Positions 36,791 to 45,900 of a DNA stretch of 64,000 nucleotides are shown here, one piece after another. The notes below the pieces were generated by a model. That model searched no databases and was not told the origin of the DNA. It saw only the letters and a list, made by a program, of their open reading frames with translations. Source of the stretch: Pseudomonas entomophila (GTDB taxonomy: Bacteria > Pseudomonadota > Gammaproteobacteria > Pseudomonadales > Pseudomonadaceae); contig NZ_JARGCS010000043.1 in the NCBI RefSeq assembly GCF_029193575.1, positions 1 to 64,000 of the forward strand, in the 5' to 3' direction. Both the position numbers and the translations under genes were made by a program. The number at the start of each line of letters is the position of its first letter. Within the stretch, counting starts at the first letter, position 1.

Positions 36791-37558
36791 TCAGGCACCG
36801 GCCATCCAGCGCGCCAGGCCATGGCGACCGCTGACGCCGAGCTTGGCGGTGGCGCGCTTGAGGTAGGTTTCCACCGAACTGTTCTTCACGCTCAGGCGCT
36901 GGGCCATCTGCGGCACGGTGCCACCGGTCAGCAAGCCCAGGCAGACTTCCTGTTCGCGCGCCGACAGGTGGATAGCTTCCTGCGCCAAGCGCCCGCCGAA
37001 AGCCTGGCGCAGGGCGCTCGGGTGAGGCTCGGCGGGCAGCGTGTCGGCACCGGGCTGCACCAGCAGGCCATGGCGCTCAAGTAGCGGCAGGAGTGTGTCG
37101 GACAGGCTTTTGAGCAGCGACAGTTCGGCCAGGGAGAAGGCCCGTTGGCGGGTCTGGCGATGGAAGCAGATGACCAGGCGCCGGTCGCCATTGCACGACA
37201 CCAGGTTGCATTGGTGCGCGCTGTGGCGGGTATGACGGCCGACCGGGGCCTTGAGCTGGATCAGCAGGGGATCCTTCATTTGCATGATGTTCTGCAGCAG
37301 CGGGTGGCTGAGCTGGTCCGGCGCCGGGCATTCCGGGCCAAGGCCCGCGCCGCCGAGCACCTTGATGCGGCTGATGCTGCCTCGGCGGGCGTCGAGGGTC
37401 CATTCGCTGAGGTCGAGACGGTGAATCGGCACCAGGGTGTCGACCAGGCGCAGCATGTGTGTGGCGAAGCACGCGTCACCGGTGCTGGCGATCAGTTCGC
37501 CCAGTTGCAGGTAGAGGCGCGGATCGTGGCGCTGTTCGAGGCCGGGGTTCAGCTTCAT
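36791..37558 (-). CDS. LuxR-family regulator beside starter NRPS
   Basis: 255 residues from ATG 37558 (AAGGA about 10 nt upstream); the frame extends to 37585. C-terminal helix-turn-helix: SAREQEVCLGLLTGGTVPQMAQRL and VKNSSVETYLKRATAKLGVSGRHGLARWM, very similar to the LuxR at 9530-10174. Regulators of this class in front of the first NRPS gene are required for lipopeptide production in related species. Divergently oriented to the NRPS gene and upstream of the efflux lipoprotein. Confidence 0.9.
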   Translation of the reverse strand: MKLNPGLEQRHDPRLYLQLGELIASTGDACFATHMLRLVDTLVPIHRLDLSEWTLDARRGSISRIKVLGGAGLGPECPAPDQLSHPLLQNIMQMKDPLLIQLKAPVGRHTRHSAHQCNLVSCNGDRRLVICFHRQTRQRAFSLAELSLLKSLSDTLLPLLERHGLLVQPGADTLPAEPHPSALRQAFGGRLAQEAIHLSAREQEVCLGLLTGGTVPQMAQRLSVKNSSVETYLKRATAKLGVSGRHGLARWMAGA

Positions 37559-37986
37559 GGCTTTGTCATCCTTGAATGAGGGCACTGCGGGACGGTCTCG
37601 CGCGCGGGCTCGCTCCTTGCCGGGCTAGGCGGCTGGCCAGTGGGTGGCGGTATTCAAGCCCACGGCCGGAACCTGCGTCTGTAGTGGAAACCGGGGACAG
37701 ACAATGGCACGAATACGACACGGCGGGCGGCGTTTCGGCCACTTGAACAGACGCCGCGCTGAGCCGTAGTCGGCTAATTGGCGTCAGAAGACCGATAGAA
37801 GCCAGCGTGTTTGCCGTCGATGAGCGGTCACGTAGGTCATCGCGAGCGCTCTCATGTAGCTGATTTCCTACACAAAAATCAGCGAACTTTGATGTGTCGT
37901 GACTGTCCGGGTTTCCGGGGCCATACACCGGCGGGGACGGGTGCTTGAATCCGCGGACGATCATTGGAGAAGGACGCTCCCAGCCC
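37559..37986. promoter_or_regulatory. Divergent control region of luxR and starter NRPS, with a dyad
   Basis: About 430 bases without a gene. CTGATTT at 37860-37866 and AAATCAG at 37876-37882 form a 7-bp inverted repeat with a 9-nt centre, about 105 bp before the NRPS start, in the most AT-rich part of the gap. It is a candidate regulator site; no proven consensus was available for comparison. The Shine-Dalgarno region GGAGAAGGA lies near 37964-37972. Confidence 0.45.
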
Positions 37987-40900
37987 ATGCTTGCCGCCGA
38001 TACCTACCCGTTGACCAGCGCCCAGCGCGATATCTGGTTCGACCAATTGAGCCGAGGCGATTCGCCGCTCTATACCATCGGCGGCTATGTCGAGCTGACC
38101 GGCGCGCTGCAGCCGGCACGCCTGCGCCAGGCCCTGGAGCAATTGGTGGCGCAACACCCGGCGCTGCGCACCGAACTGGTGCCGGGGGCGGGTGCCGACG
38201 GCCTGCCACTGCAACGCTTTGCCGCTGAGTCGAGTGTGGAACTGCCATTGCTGGACCTATCCGGGCAGGCAGACCCGCAGGCCGCTGCCGCGTCGTTGAT
38301 CCAGCAGCAGATGGGGCAGCGCTACCGCTTCGATGGCTCGCCGCTGTTCCGCTTCGCGCTGATCCGCCTGGGCCCCGAGCGGCACTGGCTGGCCACCCAG
38401 GCCCACCACCTGATCCTCGACGGCTGGGGCTTCGGCCAGATGCTCAAGGCCCTGGGCGAGCGTTATACCGCGCTGCTCGAAGGCGGCACCGTGGCCCCTG
38501 AGGGCACTGGCTACTCGACCTTCATCAGCGAGGACCTCAGCTACCAGGGCTCGCCCCGCCAGGCCCGTGATCGCGCCTATTGGCTACAACGCTTCGCCAC
38601 GCTGCCCGAGCCGCTGCTGGTCGCGCGCCATCCTTACCGCCGTGCCACCGACGAGGCACCGTCACGCACCTGGGTGCAGGCGTTTCCCGCACCGTTGCAT
38701 GCACGTATGCGCCAGTTGGCCAGCGCGCACCAGGCCTCGGCCTTTCACGTACTGCTGGCAGCACTGCACCTGTGCTTCACCCGGAGCGCCCAGCGCGACA
38801 GCTGGGTGGTTGGGCTGCCACTGCTCAATCGGGGTGGCGCGCGCTACAAGAACACCCTGGGCCTGTTCGCCCAGGTCAGTGCCGTACCCCTGGCATTCGC
38901 GCCGACCTTGAGCTTTGCCGAACTGGTGGCGGCGGTGCGCGACACCCTGCGCCAGGATTTCCGCCACCAGCGCCTGGCGCTCAGCGAGCTGAACCGCGCC
39001 CTGGCCGCGCGGCGCGGGGCGCGTGAACAATTGTTCGAAGTGTCGGTGTCCTATGAGCAGGATGACCACGACTACCGCTACGGCGAGGCCACGGCGCACA
39101 CGGTGAAAGTCTCCAATGGCCACGAGAGCACGCCCCTGGCCATCCACCTGCGCAGCAACCGGCACAACGACAAGGCCTGGTTGCACCTGGTGCACCATCG
39201 CGCCTGGCTTGACAGCGATGAGGCCCAGGGCCTGGCCCGGCGCCTGCTGCATGTGCTGGAGCAGGGCTTGGCGGCACCGTCGCGGCCCATCGCCGATTTC
39301 AACCTGCTGACGCCGGCCGAGCACCACCAGTTGCGGCAGTGGAACGCCAGCGCGTTACCCGCACGGGGCGAGCCCGTGGTCCATCGACGCATCGAGGCCC
39401 AGGCCGCTGCGCGACCGCATGCGGTGGCCGCTGTACAGGAAGGCCGGCAGTTGAGCTATGGCGCGCTGAATGACCGGGCCAATGCCCTGGCGGCCCATCT
39501 GATCGCCCTCGGCGTGGTGCCCGAACAGCGGGTCGCGGTGGTGGCGCGCCGTGGACTGGAGACGTTGGTGGGGTTGCTCGCGGTGCTCAAGGCCGGCGCT
39601 GCCTACGTGCCGATTGACCCCGCGCACCCGCGCGAGCGCCTGGCCTACCTGATCGAAGACAGCGCCCCGGCGCTCTTGCTGACCCAGAGTGGGCTGCTCG
39701 AGCGCCTGCCAACCCTGGCCGTGCCGGTGATCGAACTCGATCGCTTCGCAGCGGACGGGCCGCCACCCGGCAACCCCGCGGCGACCGGCGTCGGGCCGGG
39801 CAGCCTGGCCTATGTGATCTACACCTCCGGCTCCACTGGCCAACCCAAGGGGGTGATGGTCGAGCAGCGTATGCTCGCCAACCTGGTCGACTGGCACTGC
39901 CAGGCGTTCGGCCTGGACGCCAATGCCCATACCTCGAGCCTGGCCGGTTTCGGCTTCGACGCCATGGCCTGGGAGGTCTGGCCGGCGTTGTGCGCCGGGG
40001 CGACCCTGCACCTGGCACCGGTGCATGACCGCGGTGAAGACCTCGACGCCTTGTTGCGCTGGTGGCGCGCCCAGCCGCTGGATGTGAGCTTCCTGCCCAC
40101 GCCGGTGGCCGAGCATGCCTTCGGCCAGGAAGACCACCCGACCCTGCGCACCTTGCTGGTCGGCGGCGACCGCCTGCGCAGCCTGACGCGGCGGCGCCGC
40201 TACCGCGTGGTGAACAACTACGGGCCCACCGAAGCCACAGTGGTGGCCAGCTCCGGCGAGGTCGAGCCGGGTCGGGCGTTGCATATCGGCGCGCCGGTCG
40301 CCAACACCCAGCTGTACGTGCTGGACAGCCAGCAGCGATTGCTGCCGATCGGCATGGCGGGCGAGCTGTACGTGGGCGGCGACGGTGTCGCCCGGGGGTA
40401 CCTGAACCGCCCACGCTTGACCGCCGAGCGCTTCCTCGACGACCCGTTCAGCGAGGCCGCGGGCGCACGTATGTACCGCACCGGCGACCTGGTGCGCTGG
40501 CTGCCCGACGGCACCCTGGAGTACCTCGGGCGCAACGATGACCAGGTGAAGATCCGTGGCGTGCGCGTGGAACTGGGCGAAATCGAGAACGCCCTGGCCA
40601 GCCATGCCGACGTGCGCGAGGCGGTGGTGCTGCTGCGCGACGGCCAATTGCAGGCGTGGTTCGTCGGTGGCGACGTGGCGCCGAGCGTGTTGCACGAGCA
40701 CCTGCGCAACCTTCTGCCCGCGGCCTTGCTGCCAGTGGCCTACCAGGCGCTGGCCCATTGGCCGCTGACCGCCAACGGCAAGCTGGACCGTCGAGCGTTG
40801 CCGGCACCCGGCGCGCAGGCCATGGTGCGCCGTGGCCACGAAGCCCCCGAGGGTGAGGTGGAAAAATGTCTGGCCGCGCTGTGGAGTGAACTGCTGCAGG

Positions 40901-43900
40901 TGCCCGGGGTAGGGCGCCATGACCATTTCTTCGAACTTGGCGGGCATTCGCTGCTGGCGGTGCAATTGGTCGAGCGCATGCGCCAACAGGGTTTGCAGGC
41001 GGATGTGCAGGTGCTGTTCGGCCAGCCGACCCTGGCGAGTCTCGCGGCGGCCTGCCGCCAGGCGTCCCCAGCGGTGCCGGCCAACCGCGTGCCGCCGGGG
41101 TGCACGCAGCTCACGCCACAGATGTTGCCCTTGACCGACCTGAGCTTGGCAGCCATCGAACGCATCGTCGCTGGCATCCCCGGGGGGGCTGCCAATGTGC
41201 AGGAGATCTACCCGCTGGCGCCGCTGCAACAAGGCTTGCTGTACCACCACCTGCGTGACCACGAAGACCCTTACCAGCAGCACGCGCTGTTCGCCTTCAC
41301 CGACCGTGCCAGCCTGGACGCCTTCAGCCAGGCATTGCAACAGGTGATCGCGCGTCACGACATCCTGCGCACTTGCCTGGCATGGGAGGGCATCGAACGG
41401 CCGCAGCAGGTGGTCTGCCGCCAGGCGCCTTTGCCGGTGACGCTGCTGGACAGCGTGCCCGAAGACGCCAGCACCTACCTGTGCAAGCAGTACCTGCCAG
41501 GGCAAGCGCCGCTGGACCTGAGCCGTGCGCCGATGATGGCGCTGGCGGCACTCGCAGATCCCGCGAACGACCGTTGGTTGGGCCTGCTGCGTTTCCATCA
41601 CCTGGTCAACGACGCAGTCTCGGTGCACGTGCTGCTGGAGGAGTTGCGCCTGCTGCTGAGCGACGAAGGGCACCGGCTGCCAACCCCCGTGCCATACCGT
41701 AACTACGTTGCCCACAGCGGCGCGGCTGACCGCCAGGCGAAGCACGAGACCTTCCTGCGTGAGCTGCTGGCAGGTGTCGACGCGCCGCCGAAGCTGCCCG
41801 GCCTGGGTGAAGCGCAGGACGGCGCACAGGAAACGCTGGAGCGGACGCTGCCCTTGTCGCTGGCCGAAGGCCTGCGCCACCTGGCCAAGCGTCAGGGCGT
41901 CAGCCTCGCTAGCGTGTTCCACTTGGCCTGGGCCCAGGTGCTGGGCGCACTGGGCGGACGCGATGACGTGCTGTTCGGCACTGTCCTGCTGGGCCGGGTG
42001 ACAGCGGGCGAGGGCGCCGACCGGGCGTTGGGTATGTTCATCAACAGTTTGCCGCTGCGCGTTCTGCTGAGCGGGCGCACGGTCGCCGAGGCGCTGGTCG
42101 AGACCCAGGCCGGACTCGCCGCGCTGCTGGAGCATGAAGATGCGCCGCTGGTGCTGGCCCAGCAGTGCAGTGGCCTGCCGACGGGCGTGCCCCTGTTCCA
42201 GGGTTTGATCAACTTCCGCCAGGGCCCGGCGCCCACGCAACTGGCGTTGCCGGGGGCCGCCCTGCTGCACGCCAGCGAGGTGCACAGCCACCCCCTGGCG
42301 CTGTCGGTGGATGACCGTGGCCACAGCCTGCAGCTTGGCCTGCACGCCCCTTGCGCGCTGGGCGCGCAGCGCGTGCTGGACTATCTGGAAAGCGCCCTGC
42401 GGTCGCTGCACGAGACCTTGAACCGGGACGCGAGCCAGCCACTGAGCCAACTCTGCATCGTGCCTGAAGACGAGCGGCGCCGCCTGCTGAACGCTTTCAA
42501 CGCCACCGACCAAACGCAAAGCCCATTGCAGTCGACACTCCCGGAACTGTTCCGTCGACAAGCGTTGCTTGCCCCCGAGGCGGTGGCATTGGAAACCGAC
42601 GATGCGCAGATGAGCTACCGCGAGCTCGATCAGCAATCCAACAGGCTGGCCCATCACCTGATCGCCCTGGGGGTGCGCCCCGACACCCGGGTGGGCGTAT
42701 GCATCGAGCGCGGGTTGTCCCTGCTCGTCGCCCTGCTCGGCGTGCTCAAGGCCGGCGGGGCCTATGTGCCACTGGACCCTGGCTACCCGGACGAACGCCT
42801 GCGCTACATGGTCGCCGACAGTGCGCCGCTGGCGCTGTTGGTGCACGGCAACACCCGTGGCCTGTTCGACGGTTACCCGACACCACGGGTCGACCTCGAC
42901 CAGCACGACTGGCTGCGGCATCCGCCACAGGCGCCCGAGGTGGCGCAATTGAGCGCCTCGCACCTGGCCTACGTGATGTACACCTCTGGCTCCACCGGCA
43001 CACCCAAGGGCGTGATGATCGAGCATCGAGGCTTGTGCAACCTCATGCATTGGGGTTCGACGATATGCCCCACGCGCCCGGGAGATGCCCTGCTGCAACG
43101 AGCGCCGTTCAGCTTCGACGGTTCGGTCTGGGAGCTGTTCTGGCCACTGTGCGCCGGCTTGCGCCTGGTGCTGGCACGCCCCGACGGCCACCGCGACCCG
43201 GGTTACCTGGTACAGCGGGTACAGGCCAAGCGGGTGACCGCCATCCAGTTCGTGCCGGCGCTGCTGCACGCCTTCCTCGAAGAGCCGCAGATCGAGGGCT
43301 GCAGTAGCCTCCGCGATATCTTCTGCGGCGGCGGCGAGTTGACTTCGGCGTTGGTTCGACGGGTACGCGAACGCCTGCCGCACGTGCGCTTGCACAACGT
43401 CTACGGGCCTACGGAGGCGACGGTCGACAGCACCTGCTGGACCCTGGAGCCCACCCAGCCGTTGCCCGAGCTGTCCCCCCCCATTGGCCGGCCGATCGCC
43501 AACACTCGCTTGTACGTGCTCGACGAACACGACCGCCCGGTGCCGCTGGGTGTCGCCGGCGAGTTGCACATCGGGGGCGTCGGCGTGGCTCGCGGCTACC
43601 TCGGCCTGCCGGAACTGCAGGCGCAACGCTTCATCGCCAGCCCGTTCGTGCCGGGTGACCGTCTGTACCGCACCGGCGACCTGGTGCGCTACCGTGAGAC
43701 GGGTGAGCTGGAATTCCTCGGGCGCAACGACTTTCAGGTCAAGCTGCGTGGCCTGCGTGTGGAACTCGGGGAAATCGAGGCGCTGCTGTTGGCCCACCCG
43801 GCATTGGGGCAGGCGGTGGTGCTGGTGCGTGACGAGCGCCTGGTGGCTTATTTCACCTGCCGTGACGGCCAGGCGGCGCCAAGCCTGGAGACGCTGCGTG

Positions 43901-44331
43901 CCCACCTGCTGGCACGGCTGCCGGCGTACATGGTGCCCGCCGCCTTTGTAACGCTTGCGCAACTGCCGTTGAGTCCCAACGGCAAGGTCGACCGCAAGGC
44001 GCTGCCGACGCCCGGGCCTGAGTCGGTGATCAGCCGCGCCTACCACGCCCCGCAGGATGATGTGGAGCGGGCGCTGGCGCAGATCTGGAGCGAGGTGCTC
44101 AAGGTCGAGCAGGTCGGGCGCGATGACAACTTCTTCGAGCTGGGTGGGCATTCGCTGCTGGCTGTGGGGCTGGTGGCGCGCATGCGCCAGGCTGGGCTGC
44201 ACACCGATGCCCGGGCACTGTTCAGCCAGCCGACCCTGGCGGCACTCGCGGCCAGCACCCGGCAGCAGGTCGAGCGGGTGGAGATTGCCGAGACGGCCAT
44301 CCCGCAATTGAAGAACCGTCGGCGACTGTAG
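37987..44331 (+). CDS. Lipopeptide-initiating NRPS (Cs-A-T-C-A-T, two modules)
   Basis: 2114 residues from ATG 37987; a TTG at 37945 is in frame but less likely. The first domain is a starter condensation domain (PLTSAQRDIWFDQLSRGDSPLY, HHLILDG near 140), which attaches the fatty acid. A1 has TSGSTGQPKG near 613 and pocket residues reading DAWFLGNVVK, the known Leu code. T1 has LGGHSLL near 984. C2 carries HHLVNDA near 1204 and resembles dual C/E domains. A2 has TSGSTGTPKG near 1665 with a pocket reading about DGWQFGVVDK (Gln/Glu type). T2 is near 2052, and there is no thioesterase, so the chain passes to another enzyme. Leu-Glx starts, a two-module first enzyme and split loci recall entolysin/xantholysin systems. 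It lies 31.8 kb downstream of the terminal NRPS, same strand. Confidence 0.95.
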   Translation: MLAADTYPLTSAQRDIWFDQLSRGDSPLYTIGGYVELTGALQPARLRQALEQLVAQHPALRTELVPGAGADGLPLQRFAAESSVELPLLDLSGQADPQAAAASLIQQQMGQRYRFDGSPLFRFALIRLGPERHWLATQAHHLILDGWGFGQMLKALGERYTALLEGGTVAPEGTGYSTFISEDLSYQGSPRQARDRAYWLQRFATLPEPLLVARHPYRRATDEAPSRTWVQAFPAPLHARMRQLASAHQASAFHVLLAALHLCFTRSAQRDSWVVGLPLLNRGGARYKNTLGLFAQVSAVPLAFAPTLSFAELVAAVRDTLRQDFRHQRLALSELNRALAARRGAREQLFEVSVSYEQDDHDYRYGEATAHTVKVSNGHESTPLAIHLRSNRHNDKAWLHLVHHRAWLDSDEAQGLARRLLHVLEQGLAAPSRPIADFNLLTPAEHHQLRQWNASALPARGEPVVHRRIEAQAAARPHAVAAVQEGRQLSYGALNDRANALAAHLIALGVVPEQRVAVVARRGLETLVGLLAVLKAGAAYVPIDPAHPRERLAYLIEDSAPALLLTQSGLLERLPTLAVPVIELDRFAADGPPPGNPAATGVGPGSLAYVIYTSGSTGQPKGVMVEQRMLANLVDWHCQAFGLDANAHTSSLAGFGFDAMAWEVWPALCAGATLHLAPVHDRGEDLDALLRWWRAQPLDVSFLPTPVAEHAFGQEDHPTLRTLLVGGDRLRSLTRRRRYRVVNNYGPTEATVVASSGEVEPGRALHIGAPVANTQLYVLDSQQRLLPIGMAGELYVGGDGVARGYLNRPRLTAERFLDDPFSEAAGARMYRTGDLVRWLPDGTLEYLGRNDDQVKIRGVRVELGEIENALASHADVREAVVLLRDGQLQAWFVGGDVAPSVLHEHLRNLLPAALLPVAYQALAHWPLTANGKLDRRALPAPGAQAMVRRGHEAPEGEVEKCLAALWSELLQVPGVGRHDHFFELGGHSLLAVQLVERMRQQGLQADVQVLFGQPTLASLAAACRQASPAVPANRVPPGCTQLTPQMLPLTDLSLAAIERIVAGIPGGAANVQEIYPLAPLQQGLLYHHLRDHEDPYQQHALFAFTDRASLDAFSQALQQVIARHDILRTCLAWEGIERPQQVVCRQAPLPVTLLDSVPEDASTYLCKQYLPGQAPLDLSRAPMMALAALADPANDRWLGLLRFHHLVNDAVSVHVLLEELRLLLSDEGHRLPTPVPYRNYVAHSGAADRQAKHETFLRELLAGVDAPPKLPGLGEAQDGAQETLERTLPLSLAEGLRHLAKRQGVSLASVFHLAWAQVLGALGGRDDVLFGTVLLGRVTAGEGADRALGMFINSLPLRVLLSGRTVAEALVETQAGLAALLEHEDAPLVLAQQCSGLPTGVPLFQGLINFRQGPAPTQLALPGAALLHASEVHSHPLALSVDDRGHSLQLGLHAPCALGAQRVLDYLESALRSLHETLNRDASQPLSQLCIVPEDERRRLLNAFNATDQTQSPLQSTLPELFRRQALLAPEAVALETDDAQMSYRELDQQSNRLAHHLIALGVRPDTRVGVCIERGLSLLVALLGVLKAGGAYVPLDPGYPDERLRYMVADSAPLALLVHGNTRGLFDGYPTPRVDLDQHDWLRHPPQAPEVAQLSASHLAYVMYTSGSTGTPKGVMIEHRGLCNLMHWGSTICPTRPGDALLQRAPFSFDGSVWELFWPLCAGLRLVLARPDGHRDPGYLVQRVQAKRVTAIQFVPALLHAFLEEPQIEGCSSLRDIFCGGGELTSALVRRVRERLPHVRLHNVYGPTEATVDSTCWTLEPTQPLPELSPPIGRPIANTRLYVLDEHDRPVPLGVAGELHIGGVGVARGYLGLPELQAQRFIASPFVPGDRLYRTGDLVRYRETGELEFLGRNDFQVKLRGLRVELGEIEALLLAHPALGQAVVLVRDERLVAYFTCRDGQAAPSLETLRAHLLARLPAYMVPAAFVTLAQLPLSPNGKVDRKALPTPGPESVISRAYHAPQDDVERALAQIWSEVLKVEQVGRDDNFFELGGHSLLAVGLVARMRQAGLHTDARALFSQPTLAALAASTRQQVERVEIAETAIPQLKNRRRL

Positions 44332-44345
44332 CGGTTCTCGGGCCC

Positions 44346-44428
44346 TATCGCGGGGCGCGCTCCCACAGGTAGCTTGCCGCCAGAAAGAACGGCGGCGTAC
44401 CTGGGGGAACGGGCTCGCCCCGCGACAG
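44346..44428. repeat. REP doublet
   Basis: TATCGCGGGGCGCGCTCCCAC and the opposed copy CGGGCTCGCCCCGCGAC frame about 40 nt. It separates the NRPS end from the ben promoter. Confidence 0.75.
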
Positions 44429-44439
44429 GGCCATCCCCC

Positions 44440-44475
44440 CGCAGAAAACGGATAGCACTCTGCACAATCCGGATA
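44440..44475 (+). promoter_or_regulatory. BenR/XylS operator of the benA promoter (two direct half-sites)
   Basis: CGCAGAAAACGGATA at 44440-44454 and TGCACAATCCGGATA at 44461-44475 match the XylS/BenR half-site TGCA-N6-GGNTA; the second is exact and the first differs at one base. Their starts are 21 bp apart, the spacing of the TOL Pm promoter. The proximal copy should abut the -35 region, putting a -10 near 44494-44500. benA starts at 44539. Confidence 0.85.
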
Positions 44476-44538
44476 TCCCCTTCATCGCCCCCCGCATACC
44501 CTGACCTGGCCTGAACAATAACAATGGAGACCCTGGCC

Positions 44539-45900
44539 ATGTCCCTGGGATTCGACTACCTCAATGCCATGCTGGAGGACGACCGGGAAGCGGGTGTCTA
44601 CCGCTGCAAGCGGGAGATGTTCACCGACCCGCGTCTGTTCGACCTGGAGATGAAGCACATCTTCGAGGGCAACTGGATCTACCTGGCCCATGAAAGCCAG
44701 ATCCCGGAAAACAACGACTTCCTCACCCTGACCATGGGGCGCCAGCCGATTTTCATCGCGCGCAACAAGGACGGTGAGCTCAATGCCTTCCTCAACGCCT
44801 GCAGCCACCGGGGCGCCATGCTCTGCCGGCACAAGCGCGGCAACCGTTCCAGCTACACCTGCCCGTTCCACGGCTGGACCTTCAACAACAGCGGCAAGCT
44901 GCTCAAGGTCAAGGACCCCAGCAACGCAGGCTACCCTGACAGCTTCAACTGCGACGGCTCCCACGACCTCACCCGTGTGGCGCGCTTCGAGTCGTACCGG
45001 GGCTTCCTGTTCGGCAGCCTCAATGCCGACGTCAAGCCCTTGGTCGAACACTTGGGCGAGTCGGCGAAGATCATCGACATGATCGTCGACCAGTCCCCTG
45101 AAGGCCTGGAAGTGCTGCGCGGCGCCAGTTCGTACATCTACGAAGGCAACTGGAAGCTCACCGCTGAAAACGGCGCCGACGGCTACCACGTCAGTTCCGT
45201 GCACTGGAACTACGCCGCGACCCAGAACCAGCGCAAGCAGCGTGAAAGCGGTGAAGAGATCAAGACCATGAGCGCCGGGTCCTGGGCCAAGCAGGGTGGC
45301 GGTTTCTACTCGTTCGACCACGGCCACCTGCTGTTGTGGACGCGCTGGGCCAACCCCGAGGACCGCCCGGCCTTCGAGCGTCGCGAGCAGTTGGCCGCCG
45401 ATTTCGGGCAGGCCCGCGCCGACTGGATGATCGAGAACTCGCGCAACCTGTGCCTGTACCCCAACGTCTACCTGATGGACCAGTTCAGCTCGCAGATCCG
45501 CATCGCCCGGCCGATCTCGGTGAACAAGACCGAGATCACCATCTACTGCATCGCGCCCAAGGGCGAGAGCAGCGAGGCCCGCGCCAGACGCATCCGTCAG
45601 TACGAGGACTTCTTCAACGTCAGCGGCATGGCCACCCCGGACGACCTGGAGGAGTTCCGCTCGTGCCAGACCGGCTACGGCGGCGGCACTGGTTGGAACG
45701 ACATGTCCCGTGGCGCGGCCCATTGGGTCGAAGGCGCCGACGAGGCGGCGCGCGAGATCGAGCTGCACCCGCTGCTGTCGGGCGTGCGCACCGAGGATGA
45801 AGGCCTGTTCGTGCTGCAGCACAAGTACTGGCAGCAAACCATGCTCAAGGCCCTGGCCGACGAGCAGCCGGCGCTGATCGACGTGGAGGCCGTGCAATGA
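44539..45900 (+). CDS. benA: Benzoate 1,2-dioxygenase large (alpha) subunit
   Basis: 453 residues from ATG 44539 (GGAG about 9 nt upstream); MSLGFDYLNAMLEDDRE is the typical BenA N-terminus. The Rieske centre is CSHRG near 88 and CPFHGW near 108. The mononuclear iron site shows in ENGADGYHVSSVHWNYA. With BenB it hydroxylates benzoate to the cis-diol. ATGA overlap with benB. Other substituted-benzoate dioxygenases (XylX, CbdA) are close relatives, so the preferred substrate is inferred. Confidence 0.95.
   Translation: MSLGFDYLNAMLEDDREAGVYRCKREMFTDPRLFDLEMKHIFEGNWIYLAHESQIPENNDFLTLTMGRQPIFIARNKDGELNAFLNACSHRGAMLCRHKRGNRSSYTCPFHGWTFNNSGKLLKVKDPSNAGYPDSFNCDGSHDLTRVARFESYRGFLFGSLNADVKPLVEHLGESAKIIDMIVDQSPEGLEVLRGASSYIYEGNWKLTAENGADGYHVSSVHWNYAATQNQRKQRESGEEIKTMSAGSWAKQGGGFYSFDHGHLLLWTRWANPEDRPAFERREQLAADFGQARADWMIENSRNLCLYPNVYLMDQFSSQIRIARPISVNKTEITIYCIAPKGESSEARARRIRQYEDFFNVSGMATPDDLEEFRSCQTGYGGGTGWNDMSRGAAHWVEGADEAAREIELHPLLSGVRTEDEGLFVLQHKYWQQTMLKALADEQPALIDVEAVQ

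Noticed and set aside
39355..44307. A 1650-residue open frame antisense to the starter NRPS
   Set aside because: It has the composition of a GC-rich shadow frame (Gln/His/Arg/Val-rich), follows the NRPS codons and shows no domain or ribosome binding site.
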